Counted from the first letter of the stretch, positions 8,245 to 15,308 are shown. The stretch: DNA of 15,572 bases from JBEKVE01 sp049514335 (GCA_049514335.1 JBEKVE010000069.1:1-15572); one strand, 5' to 3'. The notes: a model not told the origin generated them from the sequence alone. A program made the numbers and translations.

Positions 8245-8258
8245 GGGGCAAAGGACCC
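8245..8258. promoter_or_regulatory. Putative DosR/DevR-like box between PNPOx and alcohol dehydrogenase genes
   Basis: GGGGCAAAGGACCC fits the imperfect palindrome GGGnCnnnnGnCCC. Against the mycobacterial DosR core GGGACTWWAGTCCC it matches 10 of 14 positions, including the G triplet, the C at position 5, the central A/T pair, the G at position 10 and the C triplet. It lies 37 bases before the PNPOx ATG and 71 bases before the adh GTG, in the shared divergent spacer. Gene content (PNPOx, alcohol dehydrogenase, acetate kinase) matches known DosR-type regulons. No regulator gene lies in the window, so assignment is by motif and context only. Confidence 0.45.
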
Positions 8259-8270
8259 TCATGGTGCCCA

Positions 8271-8311
8271 GCCCCGGGGCGCAGACCCCGGGGCACAAAC
8301 CCCGGGCGCAG
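8271..8311. repeat. Three tandem 14-base GC-rich repeats
   Basis: Three units begin at 8271, 8285 and 8299, with consensus RCCCCGGGGCRCAR. The third lacks one G in its core. Each contains a CCCCGGG(G) palindrome, so the same face of the helix recurs about every 1.3 turns. The array lies between the DosR-like box and the adh GTG start at 8330, inside the expected adh leader or promoter. It could be an iterated operator, a leader structure or a simple duplication. Confidence 0.7.
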
Positions 8312-8329
8312 CCTGCGCGACGATGGCTC

Positions 8330-9331
8330 GTGCGCGCCTGGGAGGTCGAGACACCGGGGCCGGTCTCCGGCCACCCGCTCCGCCTGGTCGAGCGCGAGCC
8401 GCCACGGGCCGGGCCGGGCCAGGTCCGGCTGCGGGTGCTCGCCTGCGGCGTGTGCCGCACCGATCTCCACGTGGCCGAGGGTGATCTCCCCGTGCACCGA
8501 CCCCGCGTCGTGCCCGGCCACGAGGTGGTGGGCACCGTCGACGCACGGGGACCCGACGCCACGCGCTTCGCCGTCGGTGACCGGATCGGCGTGGCCTGGC
8601 TGGCGGGCACGTGCGGGCGATGCCGGTTCTGCCGGCGCGGGGACGAGAACCTGTGCCCCGCCGCCACCTTCACCGGGTGGGACCACGACGGCGGGTACGC
8701 CGACGCCGTGGTGGTGGACGAGCGCTACGCCTACCGCCTCCCCGACGACCTCGAGGACGAGCAGGCTGCCCCGCTGTTGTGCGCCGGCATCATCGGCTAC
8801 CGGGCGTTGCGCCGCACCGACCTGCCTCCGGGCGGAGCCCTCGGGATCTACGGCTTCGGCGGTTCCGCCCATCTGACCGCGCAGCTGGCACTGCACCAGG
8901 GCGCCGACGTCCATGTCGTGACCCGCTCGGAGAAGGGCCGGCAGCTGGCGCGGAGCCTGGGGGCGACATCGGTGGGCGCGCAGGACACGGTGCCGCCGGT
9001 TGCCCTCGACGCCGCCATCGTCTTCGCCCCCGCCGGCGAGATCGTGCCTCAGGCCCTGGCCGCGCTCGACCGGGGCGGGGTGCTCGTCATCGCCGGCATC
9101 CACCTGAGCGACGTACCGCCGCTCAATTACGAGGACCATCTCTTCTACGAGCGCGAGGTGCGAAGTGTCACCGCCAACACCCGACGCGACGGCGAGGAAT
9201 TCCTGGCGCTCGCCACCCGCCTCCAGGTGCGCGCCACCACCACCGCCTACCCGCTCGAGCACGCCGACCGCGCCCTCGTCGATCTGGCCGGCGACACCGT
9301 GACCGGAGCGGCGGTGCTGCGCGTCAGCTGA
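8330..9331 (+). CDS. Zinc-dependent alcohol dehydrogenase family protein
   Basis: This 333-residue medium-chain dehydrogenase carries both zinc sites. Catalytic ligands are C42 (CGVCRTD), H64-E65 (GHE) and C151 (PLLCAG). Structural ligands are C95, C98, C101 and C109 in TCGRCRFCRRGDENLC. The Rossmann dinucleotide loop is GIYGFGGSAH around 172-181. It should oxidise alcohols or reduce aldehydes with NAD(H) in the cytoplasm, and resembles the actinobacterial AdhA-type subgroup; the actual substrate is not determined. The GTG at 8330 gives the usual 'RAWxVExPGP' N-terminus; no Shine-Dalgarno is visible upstream and an out-of-frame ATG sits at 8323. It is divergent from the PNPOx gene, sharing the DosR-like box and tandem repeats. 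The open frame continues far upstream, but that part is antisense to the PNPOx gene. Confidence 0.94.
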   Translation: MRAWEVETPGPVSGHPLRLVEREPPRAGPGQVRLRVLACGVCRTDLHVAEGDLPVHRPRVVPGHEVVGTVDARGPDATRFAVGDRIGVAWLAGTCGRCRFCRRGDENLCPAATFTGWDHDGGYADAVVVDERYAYRLPDDLEDEQAAPLLCAGIIGYRALRRTDLPPGGALGIYGFGGSAHLTAQLALHQGADVHVVTRSEKGRQLARSLGATSVGAQDTVPPVALDAAIVFAPAGEIVPQALAALDRGGVLVIAGIHLSDVPPLNYEDHLFYEREVRSVTANTRRDGEEFLALATRLQVRATTTAYPLEHADRALVDLAGDTVTGAAVLRVS

Positions 9332-9390
9332 GTGCCGCCGGTTTCTTCAACACGGAGCGTGTCGGACCGCACCTGTCTCCTGCGCACGAC

Positions 9391-9411
9391 GCGAACACCC
9401 TGCGTGTTCGT
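9391..9411 (+). repeat. Hairpin-forming inverted repeat between adh and the 68-residue gene
   Basis: CGAACAC (9392-9398) pairs perfectly with GTGTTCG (9404-9410) across a five-base loop CCTGC, extendable by one G-U pair. It lies 60 bases after the adh stop and 72 bases before the next ATG. No T-run follows, so it is not a classical intrinsic terminator. It may be a weak terminator, an mRNA-stabilising end or an operator for the downstream gene. Confidence 0.45.
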
Positions 9412-9482
9412 GGTGCGACGACGCTCAAGCGCCGGTCCGATCGGGACGAATCCCCGTACACAAGAGAAACGGGGGCCGCGCC

Positions 9483-9689
9483 ATGGTCAGCGATCCTGTT
9501 TGCGATGAAGTCCGCTCCGACACCGTCACCATCGGCACGCGGGTCGAGGTGCGCAACGTGCACCTCCAGACATGGTGCCGAGGGTTCCAGGTGGCGGCGC
9601 TGGTCGGCGACGGCTACCTGGTTCGGCGCATCTACGACGGCTTCATCCTGCCGCGTTGCTTCAGCGCCGAGGTGATCCGCCCCTGCTGA
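9483..9689 (+). CDS. Small uncharacterised protein, 68 residues
   Basis: I do not recognise a named family. The core runs IGTRVEVRNVHLQTWCRGFQ followed by VAALVGDGYLVRRIYDGFILP and ends CFSAEVIRPC. It reads as alternating short strands separated by G/D turns, suggesting a small beta-barrel or Tudor/SH3-like fold; the pattern 'G-RVEVRN...W-RGF-VA-V-DDGY-VRR-DG--LPR' gives the impression of a conserved small actinobacterial domain. Cysteines are at C7, C32, C60 and C68. There is no signal peptide and no membrane segment. The ATG at 9483 follows a G-rich stretch (GGGGGCC) that could act as a weak ribosome binding site. It lies alone between adh and the beta-propeller gene, 151 bases from the former. 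Codon use matches its neighbours. Confidence 0.7.
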   Translation: MVSDPVCDEVRSDTVTIGTRVEVRNVHLQTWCRGFQVAALVGDGYLVRRIYDGFILPRCFSAEVIRPC

Positions 9690-9733
9690 GAGCACCCGCT
9701 CCGTGCGCCACGGATCGGAGCGCTCGTCTGCTC

Positions 9734-9739
9734 TAGGCT
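9734..9739 (+). promoter_or_regulatory. Possible -10 for the beta-propeller gene
   Basis: TAGGCT fits TANNNT and lies in the 124-base gap before the ATG at 9814. It would give a leader of about 68 bases ending in the G-rich ribosome binding site. The region 17 bases upstream has no convincing -35. Confidence 0.3.
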
Positions 9740-9813
9740 TGCGCAGCACGTGTTCGGCGGTCGAGGGTGCGACGTCCCCGCTCCGCCCGGGCCGCGAGCG
9801 AGGGGGGTGGGGC

Positions 9814-11256
9814 ATGGTGCAACGACGGGATGCTGCCGGACCCGGGGGCCGCACGCCACACCTGCGGATCACCGGCGTGCTTCTGTTGGCGCTGCTCGTG
9901 TCGGTGCCGTTGCTCATCGTCGGGCTGCAGGACGCGGCCGGTGCGCACCAGGCCACCACGGTGCTCACCAACTGGACGACGTATCACGCCGATGCCATCG
10001 AGAACGGCATCGCGCCGAGCACCACCACCTTCCAGCATGCCACCCACGACTGGACCTCTCCCGCGCTCGACGGCCAGCTCTACGGCGAGCCGCTCGTCGA
10101 CGGCAGCCTCGTCGTGGCGGCGACCGAGACCGACACCGTCTACGCCTTGAACGCCTCCACCGGCGCGGTCGCCTGGTCGACGACGGTGGGCACGCCCGTA
10201 CCGGCCGGGGCGCTTCCCTGCGGGGACATCTCGCCCGACGTGGGGATCACCTCCACACCCGTCATCGACGCAGCCCGCAGCGGCGGTCCCGAGGTGTTCG
10301 TCGTCGCCGACGAGGACAACGCACCGGGCTATCCCGGCATAACCCATCACCTCGTGGGCCTGGCCCTCGCCACCGGCCACGTCCTGCTCGACGAGGTCGT
10401 CGACCCGCCCGGGACCACGCCCGCGGCCCAGCTGCAGCGCCCGGGCCTGGCGCTCGACGACGGTTCGGTCCTGGTCGCCTTCGGCGGGAACGCCGGAGAC
10501 TGCTCGACCTACCACGGATGGGTGGTGTCGGTGCCCGAGGGCGGTGGCACGCTCCGGACGTGGGAGGCCGACGCCAGCGCCGGCAACGACCAAGGCGCGA
10601 TCTGGATGGGCGGGGCCGCTCCGGTGGTGGACGGCAACGGCGACATCTGGGTGTCCACCGGGAACGGGTCCAACACCACGGGCTCCTCGCCCGACGGGAG
10701 CGACTCGGTGCTGGAGCTGTCGCCGTCGTTGCAGCTCGTCCAGTCCTTTACGCCGTCGACGTGGCAGCGCGACAACGCCGATGACCTCGACCTGGGGTCG
10801 TCGGCACCGGTCGTGCTCCCGACCGGCTACGTCCTGCAGATCGGCAAGTCGCAGACGGCGTATGTCCTCCGGGCGTCACACCTCGGAGGCGTGGGGGGTC
10901 AGGTGTCGCAGCGCACGTCGGTGTGCGGCAGCAACGTCGACGGTGGGTCCGCCTTTACGTCGCGCACCGAGTACGTCCCCTGCCTCAACGGAGTCATGGC
11001 GGTGCGCATCTCGGCCCGGCACACGCTGCGCGTCCTGTGGAAGACGAGCACGGGATCGAGCGGGCCGCCCATCGTGGCCGGCGACCTGGTGTGGACGGTG
11101 AGCCGCTCCGGCACGCTGTACGGCCTGCGCGAGAGCAACGGCAGGCCCGCCGTGTCCCTGAGCGTGGGGGCACCCGCCACGCACTTCCCCACCCCGTCGG
11201 TGGGGGCAGGCCTGCTCCTCGCCCCGGCATCGGACCAGGTCGTCGCCTTCCACTGA
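9814..11256 (+). CDS. Membrane-anchored PQQ-like beta-propeller repeat protein
   Basis: This 480-residue protein has one N-terminal hydrophobic segment (about 19-38) after a basic stretch. It then has a large exported domain of beta-propeller blades recognisable by 'G.PLVDGSLVVAATETDTVYALNASTGAVAWST' style repeats near 91-124 and again near 420-445 (GDLVWTVSRSGTLYGLRESNG). These match PQQ-binding-like or WD-like quinoprotein folds, but the residues needed to bind PQQ cannot be confirmed and many such proteins are structural. Four cysteines in the exported part (C136, C230, C371, C390) suggest two disulphides. Whether the hydrophobic segment is cleaved after AGA or remains an anchor is uncertain. 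The ATG at 9814 has GAGGGGGG upstream; the longer open frame lacks a matching signal. Role unknown. Confidence 0.85.
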   Translation: MVQRRDAAGPGGRTPHLRITGVLLLALLVSVPLLIVGLQDAAGAHQATTVLTNWTTYHADAIENGIAPSTTTFQHATHDWTSPALDGQLYGEPLVDGSLVVAATETDTVYALNASTGAVAWSTTVGTPVPAGALPCGDISPDVGITSTPVIDAARSGGPEVFVVADEDNAPGYPGITHHLVGLALATGHVLLDEVVDPPGTTPAAQLQRPGLALDDGSVLVAFGGNAGDCSTYHGWVVSVPEGGGTLRTWEADASAGNDQGAIWMGGAAPVVDGNGDIWVSTGNGSNTTGSSPDGSDSVLELSPSLQLVQSFTPSTWQRDNADDLDLGSSAPVVLPTGYVLQIGKSQTAYVLRASHLGGVGGQVSQRTSVCGSNVDGGSAFTSRTEYVPCLNGVMAVRISARHTLRVLWKTSTGSSGPPIVAGDLVWTVSRSGTLYGLRESNGRPAVSLSVGAPATHFPTPSVGAGLLLAPASDQVVAFH

Positions 11257-11293
11257 TCGCACGGCCCGCCCCGCGGCCCGCCGCTGCCGATGC

Positions 11294-12166
11294 TCAGGGA
11301 GGCCCGAGCCCCTCGACGATGACCGAGGAGCTGCCCAGGGCGAAGACGCCCAGGGTGACGAGCGCCAGCCCGATCACCTCGAAGACCGGTGCCGCGGTGC
11401 GGGAGTCGACGTGCTCGCCGAAGAAGGCGATGCCGATGGCCACGGCCACGAGCGGCTGGACGACCGTGAGGGTGGGCAGCGACAGGCGAAGCGCCCCGGC
11501 GTGGAAGGCGCTCTGGGTGAACAGCAGCGCCGCCGTTCCTCCCACGATCAGCGCGTAGGGGACCCAGCTGGCAAGGGTGTGACCGATCCCCCGGTCGAGC
11601 AGGTGCCCGGTCCGCTCGGTGAGGGCGGCCACGTACCCGAAGGCCGCTCCCGATCCCGCCGCAAGCAAGAAGGCGGCGCGCCGCGGCGAAGCGCCTCGCG
11701 CCCCGAGCGCCGCCGCGCCGCACAGCACCACCATCACGCCACTCAGCACCAGCCAGGCTCGTGTCGACGCGTGTGGGTGGCCGAGTCCCGGTCGCGCCAC
11801 GGCCAGGAACAGCGCCAGCCCCACGGCGATCACGCCGGTGGAGCCGACCTCTCGCGCCGTGATACGGCGGTGGTCGAGACGCGCCGCCACGGGCAGGGCG
11901 AACACGAGGCTCAGGACGAGCAGCGGCTCGACCAGCGCCAGGGAGCCCCGACGCAGGGCCAGGAATTGGAAGAGGTACCCCACGCCGTCGAGGGCGCTGC
12001 CGATGATCCACATGGGGCGGCGGATGACGCGCAGCAGCAACCCGCCGGGTCCGGGTGTGTGGTCGGGCTCCCCCGTCGTGACGTGGTGCTGCAACACCGC
12101 CGCCAAGCCATAGGAGGCGGCACTGGCGAGCGCCAGCACCACGACCGAGACGAGCCCTCTCCCCAT
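11294..12166 (-). CDS. DMT superfamily (EamA/NIPA-like) membrane transporter
   Basis: This 290-residue protein has about nine strongly hydrophobic segments. The early 'ASYGLAAVLQHH' region and 'RRPMWIIGSALDGVGYLFQFLAL' loop-helix are typical of the DMT family related to NIPA-type magnesium transporters and EamA exporters, commonly annotated 'DMT family transporter' in actinobacteria. LVEPLLVLSLVFALP and the VVQPLVAVAIGIAFFGEHV segment in the second half reflect the internal repeat. Substrate is unknown; metal ion or small metabolite are both possible. The ATG at 12166 places the first helix right at the N-terminus; an in-frame TTG six codons upstream is the alternative. Neither has a Shine-Dalgarno. 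It converges with the beta-propeller gene (37-base gap) and lies just downstream of the metal importer operon on the same strand. Confidence 0.88.
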   Translation of the reverse strand: MGRGLVSVVVLALASAASYGLAAVLQHHVTTGEPDHTPGPGGLLLRVIRRPMWIIGSALDGVGYLFQFLALRRGSLALVEPLLVLSLVFALPVAARLDHRRITAREVGSTGVIAVGLALFLAVARPGLGHPHASTRAWLVLSGVMVVLCGAAALGARGASPRRAAFLLAAGSGAAFGYVAALTERTGHLLDRGIGHTLASWVPYALIVGGTAALLFTQSAFHAGALRLSLPTLTVVQPLVAVAIGIAFFGEHVDSRTAAPVFEVIGLALVTLGVFALGSSSVIVEGLGPP

Positions 12167-12196
12167 AGGCGCCGAGTCTCTCAAACGGCGCGGGGC

Positions 12197-12236
12197 CGGG
12201 CACCGATCCGAGCGGTCCGCGGGGCCGCAGTGCCCG
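12197..12236 (-). terminator. Nested hairpin after the metal ABC operon
   Basis: An outer stem CGGGCAC (12197-12203) / GTGCCCG (12230-12236) encloses an inner stem GCGGTCC (12212-12218) / GGGCCGC (12222-12228) with one G-T pair. It starts 18 bases after the last permease stop and precedes the DMT gene. There is no T-run, so it would be an atypical terminator or a transcript-end stabiliser. It may instead only attenuate read-through into the transporter gene. Confidence 0.45.
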
Positions 12237-12254
12237 ACCCTGGCGGTGCCGGGC

Positions 12255-13118
12255 TCACGGCGTGGGAGCGGGGACCTCCTCGGCGACGTTCGGGTGCGGC
12301 ACCTCGTGGGGAGGACCGCCGTGCGCGGATCTCGATCGCCGCCACGCCGCCCAGCCGCGGCCCACGCCGTAGGCGACGGCGCTGAACGTGCCCACGAAGA
12401 ACCCGATGGGCCAGTCGGTCGTGAAGGACATGGCGATGGCGGCCCACACCGTCACCAGCGCGATCGCCACCGACAAGCCGATGGCGGTCGAGGGGCGGCT
12501 CGTGAACGAGCGCGCCGCGGCTGGAGGGCCGATCATGAGGCTGAAGATGAGCAGGGCGCCCACCACCGGCACCGTCATGGCCGTGGCCAGCGCCACCACG
12601 ACGAGGAAGGCCATCTCCATGCGGTCGCGGTGGACCCCCCGCGCCTCCCCCACGTCGGGCACGACCGAGGAGAGCACGAGGGGCCGGTACAGAACGGCGA
12701 TCGCCACGATGCAGATCACGCCGAGAACCGCCACGGGGAGGATCTCGTTCGAGGCCACGCCCAGGACCTCGCCGAAGAGCAGGGAGAAGATCTCCGGTTC
12801 GTACGCCGTCGTCTGGCTCAGGAACAGCGCGCCGAGGGCGAGCATCACCACCAGGGCGAGCGCGGTGACGACATCGTGACGGCCGCGACGACCGAGGGCG
12901 CCGATGGCCAGGGCGGCGAGCACGGCGAACACGCCCAGCCCGGCCAGGGTGCTGACGCCGATGAGGCTGGCACCGGCGGCTCCGGCGAAGGCGCCGTTGG
13001 GGATGGCGTGGGCCGGGAAGGCCGAACCCCGCAGGACGACGAAGAACCCGACGACGCCGGCGATCACAGCGACGATGCTCGCCACCGTCCAGGCGTTGAT
13101 CATGAAGCCGGCGAACAC
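12255..13118 (-). CDS. Metal ABC transporter permease, second permease of the operon
   Basis: This 287-residue member of the ABC-3 permease family (zinc/manganese importers of the ZnuB/MntB type) has about eight hydrophobic segments. Conserved stretches include GVVGFFVVLRGSAFPAHAIP near the N-terminus, EIFSLLFGEVLGV in the middle and VVGALLIFSLMIGPPAAA, the family's hallmark 'P-A-A' region. A charged tail (SRSAHGGPPHEVPHPNVAEE) holds several His residues. The start taken is GTG at 13118, giving VFAGFMINAW with GGAA upstream. The alternative ATG at 13103 overlaps the stop of the previous permease by four bases (ATGA). Either way translation is coupled. With the preceding permease it probably forms a heterodimeric channel. 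Confidence 0.9.
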   Translation of the reverse strand: MFAGFMINAWTVASIVAVIAGVVGFFVVLRGSAFPAHAIPNGAFAGAAGASLIGVSTLAGLGVFAVLAALAIGALGRRGRHDVVTALALVVMLALGALFLSQTTAYEPEIFSLLFGEVLGVASNEILPVAVLGVICIVAIAVLYRPLVLSSVVPDVGEARGVHRDRMEMAFLVVVALATAMTVPVVGALLIFSLMIGPPAAARSFTSRPSTAIGLSVAIALVTVWAAIAMSFTTDWPIGFFVGTFSAVAYGVGRGWAAWRRSRSAHGGPPHEVPHPNVAEEVPAPTP

Positions 13119-14032
13119 GCTGCCGTTCCGTTCGTCGCCTTCGGATCCGGGCGTGCCGGATCGCCCCGACCTTGGCGCGCCGTCCGGGTACGGACGACGG
13201 GCAGCTCGGTAGCCAGGTAGCCCAAGAAGATGATGACCACGATGAAGAAGCTGACGGGCCACGACGCGTGGCTGGCGCTCCAGTCGTAGCTGTCGTAGGC
13301 GAGCAGCACCCCGACGAGCACGGCGACCACGCCCGTGGCGGCGGCCACCAGCATCGCCCGGCCCACCCTGGTGGTGAGCCGCAGCGCGATGGCGGCCGGG
13401 CCGACGAGGAGCGCCGTGGACAGGATCGCCCCGATGACGAGGGAGGAGAGGCCGACGGCGAGGGCGAGCGCCACCATGTAGAGCAGCCCCACCACCCGGA
13501 CCGCCACACCCCGGGCCGAAGCCATGTCGGGACTGATCGAGCTGAGCAGCAGGGGTCGGTGGACGACCGCCATGATGGCGAGGCACACGGTGCTGAGGAC
13601 GGCGACGACGGCGACGGTGGAGCCGGTCGTGGTGAAGATCGACCCGAACAGGATCTGCTGGCTCGCCCCGGTCGTGGACGACCGGGTGGTGCCGAGGTAG
13701 AGGAACAGCGCGGCCACGCCGATCGACGCTCCGAGCACGATGCCGGTGGCGAGGTCCCGACCCCGGGCCCGCCGGACGCCGAGCAGCTCCATGGCTCCGG
13801 CGCCGACCACGCCGCCGGCCACGAATCCGAACAGCGGGCTCGCGCCCACCAGGAAGGCACCCGACCCCCCCGCCGTGGACACATCCGCCAGTGAATGGCC
13901 GGCGAAGGACTGGCCCCGCAGGACCGTGAAGACCCCCACCACGGCCGACACCACGGCCACCGCGCTGCCCACGATGCAGGCCACGTGCACGGGCTGGCTC
14001 GAGAAGAACCCCGGCTCGAAGATGACGTGCAC
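13100..14032 (-). CDS. Metal ABC transporter permease, first permease of the operon
   Basis: This 310-residue ABC-3 family membrane protein has about eight or nine hydrophobic helices. Conserved features are VVGVFTVLRGQSFAGHSLA (the cytoplasmic coupling region), QQILFGSIFTTT, RPLLLSSISPDMASARGV and GAILSTALLVGPAAIALRL. The hydrophilic C-terminus (RTARQGRGDPARPDPKATNG) is unusually long and overlaps the next permease gene. The start is GTG at 14032, only three bases after the ATPase stop, so it is translationally coupled. Both permeases, and not a single homodimer-forming one, are present. The family imports zinc, manganese or iron; sequence alone does not give the metal. Confidence 0.9.
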   Translation of the reverse strand: MHVIFEPGFFSSQPVHVACIVGSAVAVVSAVVGVFTVLRGQSFAGHSLADVSTAGGSGAFLVGASPLFGFVAGGVVGAGAMELLGVRRARGRDLATGIVLGASIGVAALFLYLGTTRSSTTGASQQILFGSIFTTTGSTVAVVAVLSTVCLAIMAVVHRPLLLSSISPDMASARGVAVRVVGLLYMVALALAVGLSSLVIGAILSTALLVGPAAIALRLTTRVGRAMLVAAATGVVAVLVGVLLAYDSYDWSASHASWPVSFFIVVIIFLGYLATELPVVRTRTARQGRGDPARPDPKATNGTAACSPAS

Positions 14033-14035
14033 TGC

Positions 14036-14881
14036 TCAGCCGGTCCACCGCATGGGGTCGGCGGGGAGACCCGGTTCGGCCTCCTCCATGGGGCCCGCCA
14101 CCACCAGGATGCGACCGTGGAGGGTGTGGACGTGGACCTCGTGTCCGTAGAGCGCGGTCAGCACCTCGTCGCGTACGACCTCGTGCGTCGTCCCGCTGGC
14201 GGCACGACCACCCGCCAGGTACACGATGCGGTCCATGACGGGCAGCAAGGGGTTCATCTCGTGGGCGGAGAGAAGCACGGCGATCTGCTGCTCGGCGGCG
14301 AGGCGGTCGAGCAGGGTGACGACTTCCTGCCCGCTCTTCAGGTCGAGATTGGCGAGCGGCTCGTCGAGCAGCAGCAGGTGCGGCCGGCCGATCAGCGCGT
14401 GGGCGATCAGGACCCGTTGCTGCTCCCCGCCCGACAGCGTGCCCACCCGGGCGTCGGCGAAGTCCTGGGCGTCGACGGCGCGCAGCATGGCATCGACGGC
14501 CTCGGTGCGCTTCCTGGACGGAAGCGACACCCCGAAACGGTGGCCGTCGATGCCGAGGGCCACGAGGTCCCGGGCCCGAAGCGGCATGTCGGGGTCGAGG
14601 AGGATCTTCTGAGGCACGTAGCCGATGGAGCGCTCCGCCCCGGTACGCGGCGCGCCGTGGATGACGATCCTTCCCGCGCCCGGGCGCTGCAACCCGAGGA
14701 TCACCCGCAGCAGCGTGGTCTTGCCCGCCCCGTTGGAGCCGATGAGCCCGGTGAACTCGCCGGCCCGAAGGGTGAAGCTGACGCCGTCGAGGACCTGGCG
14801 GCCCCCCAGGGCCACGCTCACACCCTCGACGCTCAGAAGCGGCGCGGCGTCCCCCTCGTCACCGCTGCCGGTCACGGGCAT
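14036..14881 (-). CDS. Metal ABC transporter ATP-binding protein (ZnuC/MntA-like)
   Basis: This 281-residue ABC ATPase has a complete motif set: Walker A GSNGAGKTT (48-56), Q-loop Gln91 in GYVPQK, signature LSGGEQQR (149-156), Walker B LLLLDEP (169-175), and H-loop His207 in LLSAHEMN. QKILLDPDMPLRARDLV after the Q-loop is typical of zinc/manganese importers. It would power uptake through the two permeases that follow. The ATG at 14881 overlaps the stop of the broken binding-protein gene by ten bases and lacks a Shine-Dalgarno, so it appears to depend on translation of the upstream remnant. If that remnant is poorly translated, expression of the whole importer may fall. The C-terminus (AEPGLPADPMRWTG) extends somewhat past the domain. 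Confidence 0.95.
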   Translation of the reverse strand: MPVTGSGDEGDAAPLLSVEGVSVALGGRQVLDGVSFTLRAGEFTGLIGSNGAGKTTLLRVILGLQRPGAGRIVIHGAPRTGAERSIGYVPQKILLDPDMPLRARDLVALGIDGHRFGVSLPSRKRTEAVDAMLRAVDAQDFADARVGTLSGGEQQRVLIAHALIGRPHLLLLDEPLANLDLKSGQEVVTLLDRLAAEQQIAVLLSAHEMNPLLPVMDRIVYLAGGRAASGTTHEVVRDEVLTALYGHEVHVHTLHGRILVVAGPMEEAEPGLPADPMRWTG

Positions 14882-15300
14882 CGGGTGGACACGTCGCCGT
14901 CCACCGCAACGTCGATGGCGCGAACCTCGGCCTCCATCCACGACCGGTCGTCGTACCCAGGGGTGGGCATCGTCTCGGAGACGCCGACCACCGGCACCCC
15001 GGCGTTGGAGGCGGCGAGACGGATCGACGCCGTCAAGGAGTCGACGACCTGCTGGTTGTACCAGAACAGCGTCACGCGGTGGCCACTGAGCAGACCGTTC
15101 TCGAGCGACACGTCCTGGGGGGAGGGGTCCACGCCGTTCATGACATCGGCCTGGAAACGCCACGGCGTCGGGTGGTCGATGCCCATGGCGGGGCTTCGGC
15201 CGAGCCGCCGGAACCGCAGCCAACGAGCAGCGCTGCCACCCCGGCGGGCGCGAGGGCCGTCTCCCCCGCCCGCCTGAACAGTCCGTCCCCGGTCTCGCAC
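14872..15300 (-). pseudogene. Truncated metal ABC transporter substrate-binding lipoprotein
   Basis: Intact homologues are about 300 residues; only the two ends remain. The C-terminal 95-100 residues (MNGVDPSPQDVSLENG, VTLFWYNQQVVDSLTASI, VPVVGVSETMPTPGYDDRSW, EAEVRAIDVAVDG) match the closing lobe of ZnuA/cluster A-I binding proteins. Upstream, in a different frame, 15276-15195 reads RRAGETALAPAGVAALLVGC then GSGGSAEA, a lipoprotein signal with lipobox LVGC (Cys codon 15219-15217). So the signal peptide and the C-terminus are both recognisable, but about 170-200 residues holding most metal-ligand positions are gone and the frames disagree. The GTG at 15300 is the likely original leaderless start. 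It is the first gene of the importer operon; a separate binding protein would be needed for function. Confidence 0.75.
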
Positions 15301-15308
15301 CGTCCCCG

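Noticed and set aside
8209..8673. Long N-terminal extension of the PNPOx protein
   Set aside because: It is antisense to the alcohol dehydrogenase start region and lacks family similarity; the split-barrel begins well after 8208.
9443..9457. CGGGACGAATCCCCG before the 68-residue gene as a DosR-like box
   Set aside because: It is a GGGA-4-TCCC repeat and lacks the G at the conserved second half-site position, so it does not fit the motif.
11257..11293. GC-rich palindromic-looking sequence between the convergent beta-propeller and DMT genes as a terminator
   Set aside because: Only short overlapping GC repeats are present, with no stable unique stem and no T-run.
13119..14048. Single 597-codon frame running through the first permease into the second
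   Set aside because: The upstream half is an off-frame reading of the first permease, which has its own correct frame and start at 14032.
12246..15277. Long plus-strand ORFs opposite the metal ABC operon
   Set aside because: Their compositions are extreme (Asp/Glu/Gly/His/Arg) and they mirror well-supported permease and ATPase genes.
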